Assembly: GCA_964535575.1 (NCBI GenBank) | Contig: CAZHTC010000005.1 | Span: 168,096 to 232,095 of the forward strand | DNA: 64,000 nucleotides | Source of the DNA: JAGPCK01 sp964535575 | GTDB lineage: Bacteria; Bacteroidota; Bacteroidia; UKL13-3 | Direction: 5' to 3' | Shown: piece by piece, positions 62,118-64,000 of the stretch | Layout: the number at the start of each line of letters is the position of its first letter | Numbering within the stretch: position 1 is the stretch's first letter | Position numbers and translations under genes: made by a program | Notes under the pieces: model-generated | The model's database searches: none | What the model saw: the letters and a program-made list of their open reading frames with translations, nothing else | What the model was told of the DNA's origin: nothing

Positions 62118-63026
62118 TTATTCTTTTGTCCCTTGGCTAATTTTAGCATTTTTAGGATTAGTCCCTTTAATTGATTTTATATAAGAAACTATTTGACCAA
62201 TTTCACTTGGAGTAAATTTAAATTTCCATGAAATCATTCCTTTGCTTGGAACGCCATTAACTAATGTATTAACTATATTATTGTCTTTACCTCCGTGAAG
62301 CCAATAATCATCAGTCAAATTTGGTCCTATACCCCCTTCTCCTTGATCACCATGGCAAGGTGTGCAGTTTGCTTTATAAATTGCTTGTCCCAAAATGACA
62401 CTTTCTGGATTGTTAATTGCGTTTGCAATTAAGCTTTCAGAAGTTGCCCAAATACTATCTCTAATTGCATTTTCTCTAATTGCCTTTTCCATTTCTTTAG
62501 AACGTATTAATTTGAACTCTTCACTTTGAGGTATATTATTTAGAAAGTGGATTAACGCTATTATTTCTGAATTAGACTTTGAATTGATACCATATTCATT
62601 TAGTTCCTTTTTTATCGTTTTGGATTCTGAAAATAATTTGTTCCAATCTTGTTTTGTTAATTTATTTAAATATTTTTCAATTGTATCCTTTTCAAAAGTC
62701 TTATGTGATAAAAATGCAAATGAGGGCATTTCGGAATTTGGAACCATTAAAGTTGGGTCGATTAAATGATAGTAATGCCAGCTAACTGGATATTTTCCCT
62801 TTAGTCCGTCTAAACTTATTTTTGTCTCATTGTCGTTAATGCTTAGTGAATGACAACTGCCACATTTTTCGCGTTTATAAATATAATAGCCAAATAAGAA
62901 TAAATGACTTTTAATTGTGTCTGATGTCGATAAGGAAATTGCTCTCTCAGATTGTCTTTCGGTAAAGGAAAATAATGTCCAAATAAAAAGTGCTGAGAGG
63001 AATATTAAAAATAATTTCAGTTTCAT
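62118..63026 (-). CDS. CcoO/CcoP-like diheme c-type cytochrome
   Basis: 302 residues from ATG 63026 (MKLKLFLIFLSALFIW, one N-terminal helix); the longer open frame starting at 63173 is coded inside the repeat and is not real. Heme site 1: CGSCH (55-59) in YYIYKREKCGSCHSL followed by HLIDPTLMVPNSEMPSFAFL, which resembles CcoO of cbb3 oxidases (Met near 100). Heme site 2: CTPCH (221-225), then GPNLTDDYWLHGG and GVPSKGMISW, typical of CcoP. No catalytic CcoN is present. Function as an electron carrier is inferred. AT-rich compared to neighbours, consistent with transfer. Confidence 0.85.
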   Translation of the reverse strand: MKLKLFLIFLSALFIWTLFSFTERQSERAISLSTSDTIKSHLFLFGYYIYKREKCGSCHSLSINDNETKISLDGLKGKYPVSWHYYHLIDPTLMVPNSEMPSFAFLSHKTFEKDTIEKYLNKLTKQDWNKLFSESKTIKKELNEYGINSKSNSEIIALIHFLNNIPQSEEFKLIRSKEMEKAIRENAIRDSIWATSESLIANAINNPESVILGQAIYKANCTPCHGDQGEGGIGPNLTDDYWLHGGKDNNIVNTLVNGVPSKGMISWKFKFTPSEIGQIVSYIKSIKGTNPKNAKISQGTKE

Positions 63027-63063
63027 TTTTTGAATGTTGTCTTGTTTTAAATTAGCAGCTAAC

Positions 63064-63255
63064 GTTCCCCAACTGGTACTCGTTTCCACCAGTGGGCGGA
63101 CAGGTGCAACGAGTACCTTCTTTTTTGCGTTTCTACCAAAGGCAGACAAGTGTAACGCTTTCTCTCCTTTCATGCATTTATAACGCCTCTACTCATAAGC
63201 AAAAATAATATTTGCTTTTTGAAACTACTAATTTGGGTTACTGGTGCTCGTTGCA
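63064..63255. repeat. Direct repeat copy B (about 190 bp)
   Basis: Same sequence as copy A with minor changes. The inner palindrome arms (63075-63084 and 63108-63117) are interrupted by 20 extra bases at 63086-63105. Ends at a second palindrome, GCTCGTT (63246-63252) with AACGAGC (63256-63262). Confidence 0.85.
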
Positions 63256-63297
63256 AACGAGCGGAAAATTCGGTTTCAATCAAACAATCTCTTGTAT

Positions 63298-63314
63298 CCT
63301 CGTTGCAAACGAGG
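63298..63314. repeat. Palindrome CCTCGTT-GCA-AACGAGG
   Basis: A further member of the CTCGTT/AACGAG palindrome family, 36 nt beyond the previous one. It is between repeat B and the stop of the LprI-domain gene. Confidence 0.75.
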
Positions 63315-63347
63315 ACAAGTGAAGGCGATGTATTTCTCGTCTGCTTA

Positions 63348-63932
63348 TCACTTAATATCATCATCACTGTATGTCTGTTCGTCAATATTTCTTAAAAGGA
63401 TTAGTCGCTGTCTTGCTACTTGGAATGACCACTGTGCTTGTGTTATTGAGTGTTCACGTCCAAACCCATACTCGGCTTCTTTAGTATAATAGATTTCGTG
63501 CAAAAAAGTTGTCTCACTTGCGAAATACCTTTTCCAGTTGTCTTGTGAAGACTTAAATAACTTTTTGTCTTGCTCAGTTTTGAGTTTTTGGTAAACTTTC
63601 TTATACACCACATCAATCAACGTGTCGAGTTTCTCGATTGCACGATAGTAGCTTCTCATATCACCAAAAGTCGTCCCGTCACTTGGATTGTTTTTCAAAA
63701 AATCGTCTATGTCTCGGGAATAAATTGTGTCGCCAAATTTGTCAGATGATGTTGCGTTATAGCTAAATAAAGAGTTGTCCAAAAAAGGAATTGTTTGAGA
63801 GTTGTCCGGTTTGGTTATAATGGAGTCCACTTGTAAACTGTCGCTATGCTGAACATTGTCAACATTGCTATTTGTTTTTCTGTCACAGGAACAGAAAGTC
63901 AAGAGTAATATGGTGTAAATAAGGTGTCTCAT
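63348..63932 (-). CDS. LprI-domain lipoprotein-like protein
   Basis: 194 residues, ATG at 63932. N-terminal hydrophobic segment with Cys (LIYTILLLTFCSCDRK), possibly a lipoprotein signal though the lipobox is imperfect. The C-terminal 90 residues resemble the lysozyme inhibitor LprI/DUF1311 domain (VVYKKVYQKLKTEQDKKLFK, QDNWKRYFASET, WSFQVARQRLILLRN). LprI-type proteins bind or inhibit lysozyme in some bacteria. It starts 8 nt after a GTTAGGC core. Confidence 0.75.
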   Translation of the reverse strand: MRHLIYTILLLTFCSCDRKTNSNVDNVQHSDSLQVDSIITKPDNSQTIPFLDNSLFSYNATSSDKFGDTIYSRDIDDFLKNNPSDGTTFGDMRSYYRAIEKLDTLIDVVYKKVYQKLKTEQDKKLFKSSQDNWKRYFASETTFLHEIYYTKEAEYGFGREHSITQAQWSFQVARQRLILLRNIDEQTYSDDDIK

Positions 63933-63940
63933 AATATATC

Positions 63941-64000
63941 GCCTAACGGTTTGGCGCTTGGCGAAGAAGTGGTTTACGAAGCACTAAACTGTCTGCCAGC
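63941..64000 (-). repeat. GTTAGGC core and possible recombination-site fragment
   Basis: On the minus strand the sequence ...CCAAGCGCCAAACC then GTTAGGC (63947-63941) runs to the edge; GTTAGGC fits the integron attC R' consensus GTTRRRY. A stem GTTTA...TAAAC lies further upstream. Only part is visible because the window ends. Confidence 0.45.

Noticed and set aside
63026..63173. Longer N-terminus for the cytochrome gene (49 extra residues from ATG 63173)
   Set aside because: Those codons lie inside repeat B and the ATG at 63026 starts a proper hydrophobic segment.
61867..63255. Composite transposon (IS-flanked gene)
   Set aside because: The two repeats are only 170-190 bp and encode no transposase; no target-site duplication was found around them.
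61867..63314. CRISPR array
   Set aside because: Only two long direct repeats and a few palindromes; no short regular repeats with equal spacers.
63170..63385. Open frame of 71 codons on the minus strand
   Set aside because: It overlaps repeat B and the LprI gene end and has no family match or coding character.

Overview
The window is a 64 kb stretch of a Bacteroidota chromosome (phylum confident, order not resolved; it reads like the Chitinophagales/Sphingobacteriales side). The evidence is a fused lpxC-fabZ gene, type IX secretion (T9SS) parts (PorT, a PorX with a PglZ domain, two proteins with a C-terminal T9SS sorting domain), several TonB-dependent or carboxypeptidase-regulatory-like outer-membrane receptors, a GLPGLI protein, promoters of the TTTG / TAnnTTTG type, almost no Shine-Dalgarno sequences, and a tmRNA tag ending FAMAA. 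Coding density is high to about 61 kb.

Layout. 0-3 kb: a UshA-type 5'-nucleotidase split into two genes, then dnaA. 3-7 kb (minus): a TonB receptor, a HAD-type phosphatase and a methyltransferase. 7-12 kb (plus): a patatin/outer-membrane-barrel fusion, a TPR protein and uvrC. 12-15 kb: an unrecognised 443-residue protein between two small minus-strand genes, then ssrA (tmRNA). 15-23 kb: a small exported protein, engB, then the run ubiE-porT-tgt-LptF/G permease-EamA transporter-T9SS cargo-small lipoprotein. 23-29 kb (minus): HD hydrolase, lpxD, lpxC-fabZ and lpxA (lipid A synthesis), an ABC ATPase without permease, and a class I isoprenoid-synthase-like protein. 29-33.5 kb (plus): porX, a Crp/Fnr regulator, and a five-gene persulfide/thiol operon (two rhodaneses, a membrane protein, OsmC, rhodanese-thioredoxin lipoprotein) with a palindromic operator-like site in its promoter.

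33.5-45 kb (minus): GLPGLI protein plus receptor, a 1158-residue outer-membrane protein coupled to a 1248-residue membrane histidine kinase, and hldD. 45-52.7 kb: a 6-pyruvoyl-tetrahydropterin synthase family gene, a gene-free gap with CACCAATT-type repeats, fabD, gamma-carbonic anhydrase, an SRPBCC and a VOC protein, a second large receptor (minus), and a TerC-family membrane protein. 52.8-56.6 kb (minus): a small porin-like barrel and a 1060-residue T9SS adhesin-like protein with seven tandem repeats. 56.7-61 kb (plus): DUF1573 protein, two small exported proteins, a PolX-type protein whose polymerase active site reads ELE instead of DxD, a GT9 glycosyltransferase and a GNAT acetyltransferase.

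61-64 kb differs: lower gene density, AT-rich genes, and three minus-strand genes (TPR-like protein, a CcoO/CcoP-like diheme cytochrome, a LprI-domain protein), each starting 8-30 nt after a GTTAG-containing core. Two near-identical 170-190 bp repeats follow the stop codons of the second and third genes. This gene-plus-repeat pattern looks like mobile single-gene cassettes and, with the palindrome-controlled rhodanese operon and the isoprenoid/ABC pair, is the least explained part of the window. No rRNA, tRNA, CRISPR array, complete insertion sequence or recognisable prophage was seen.
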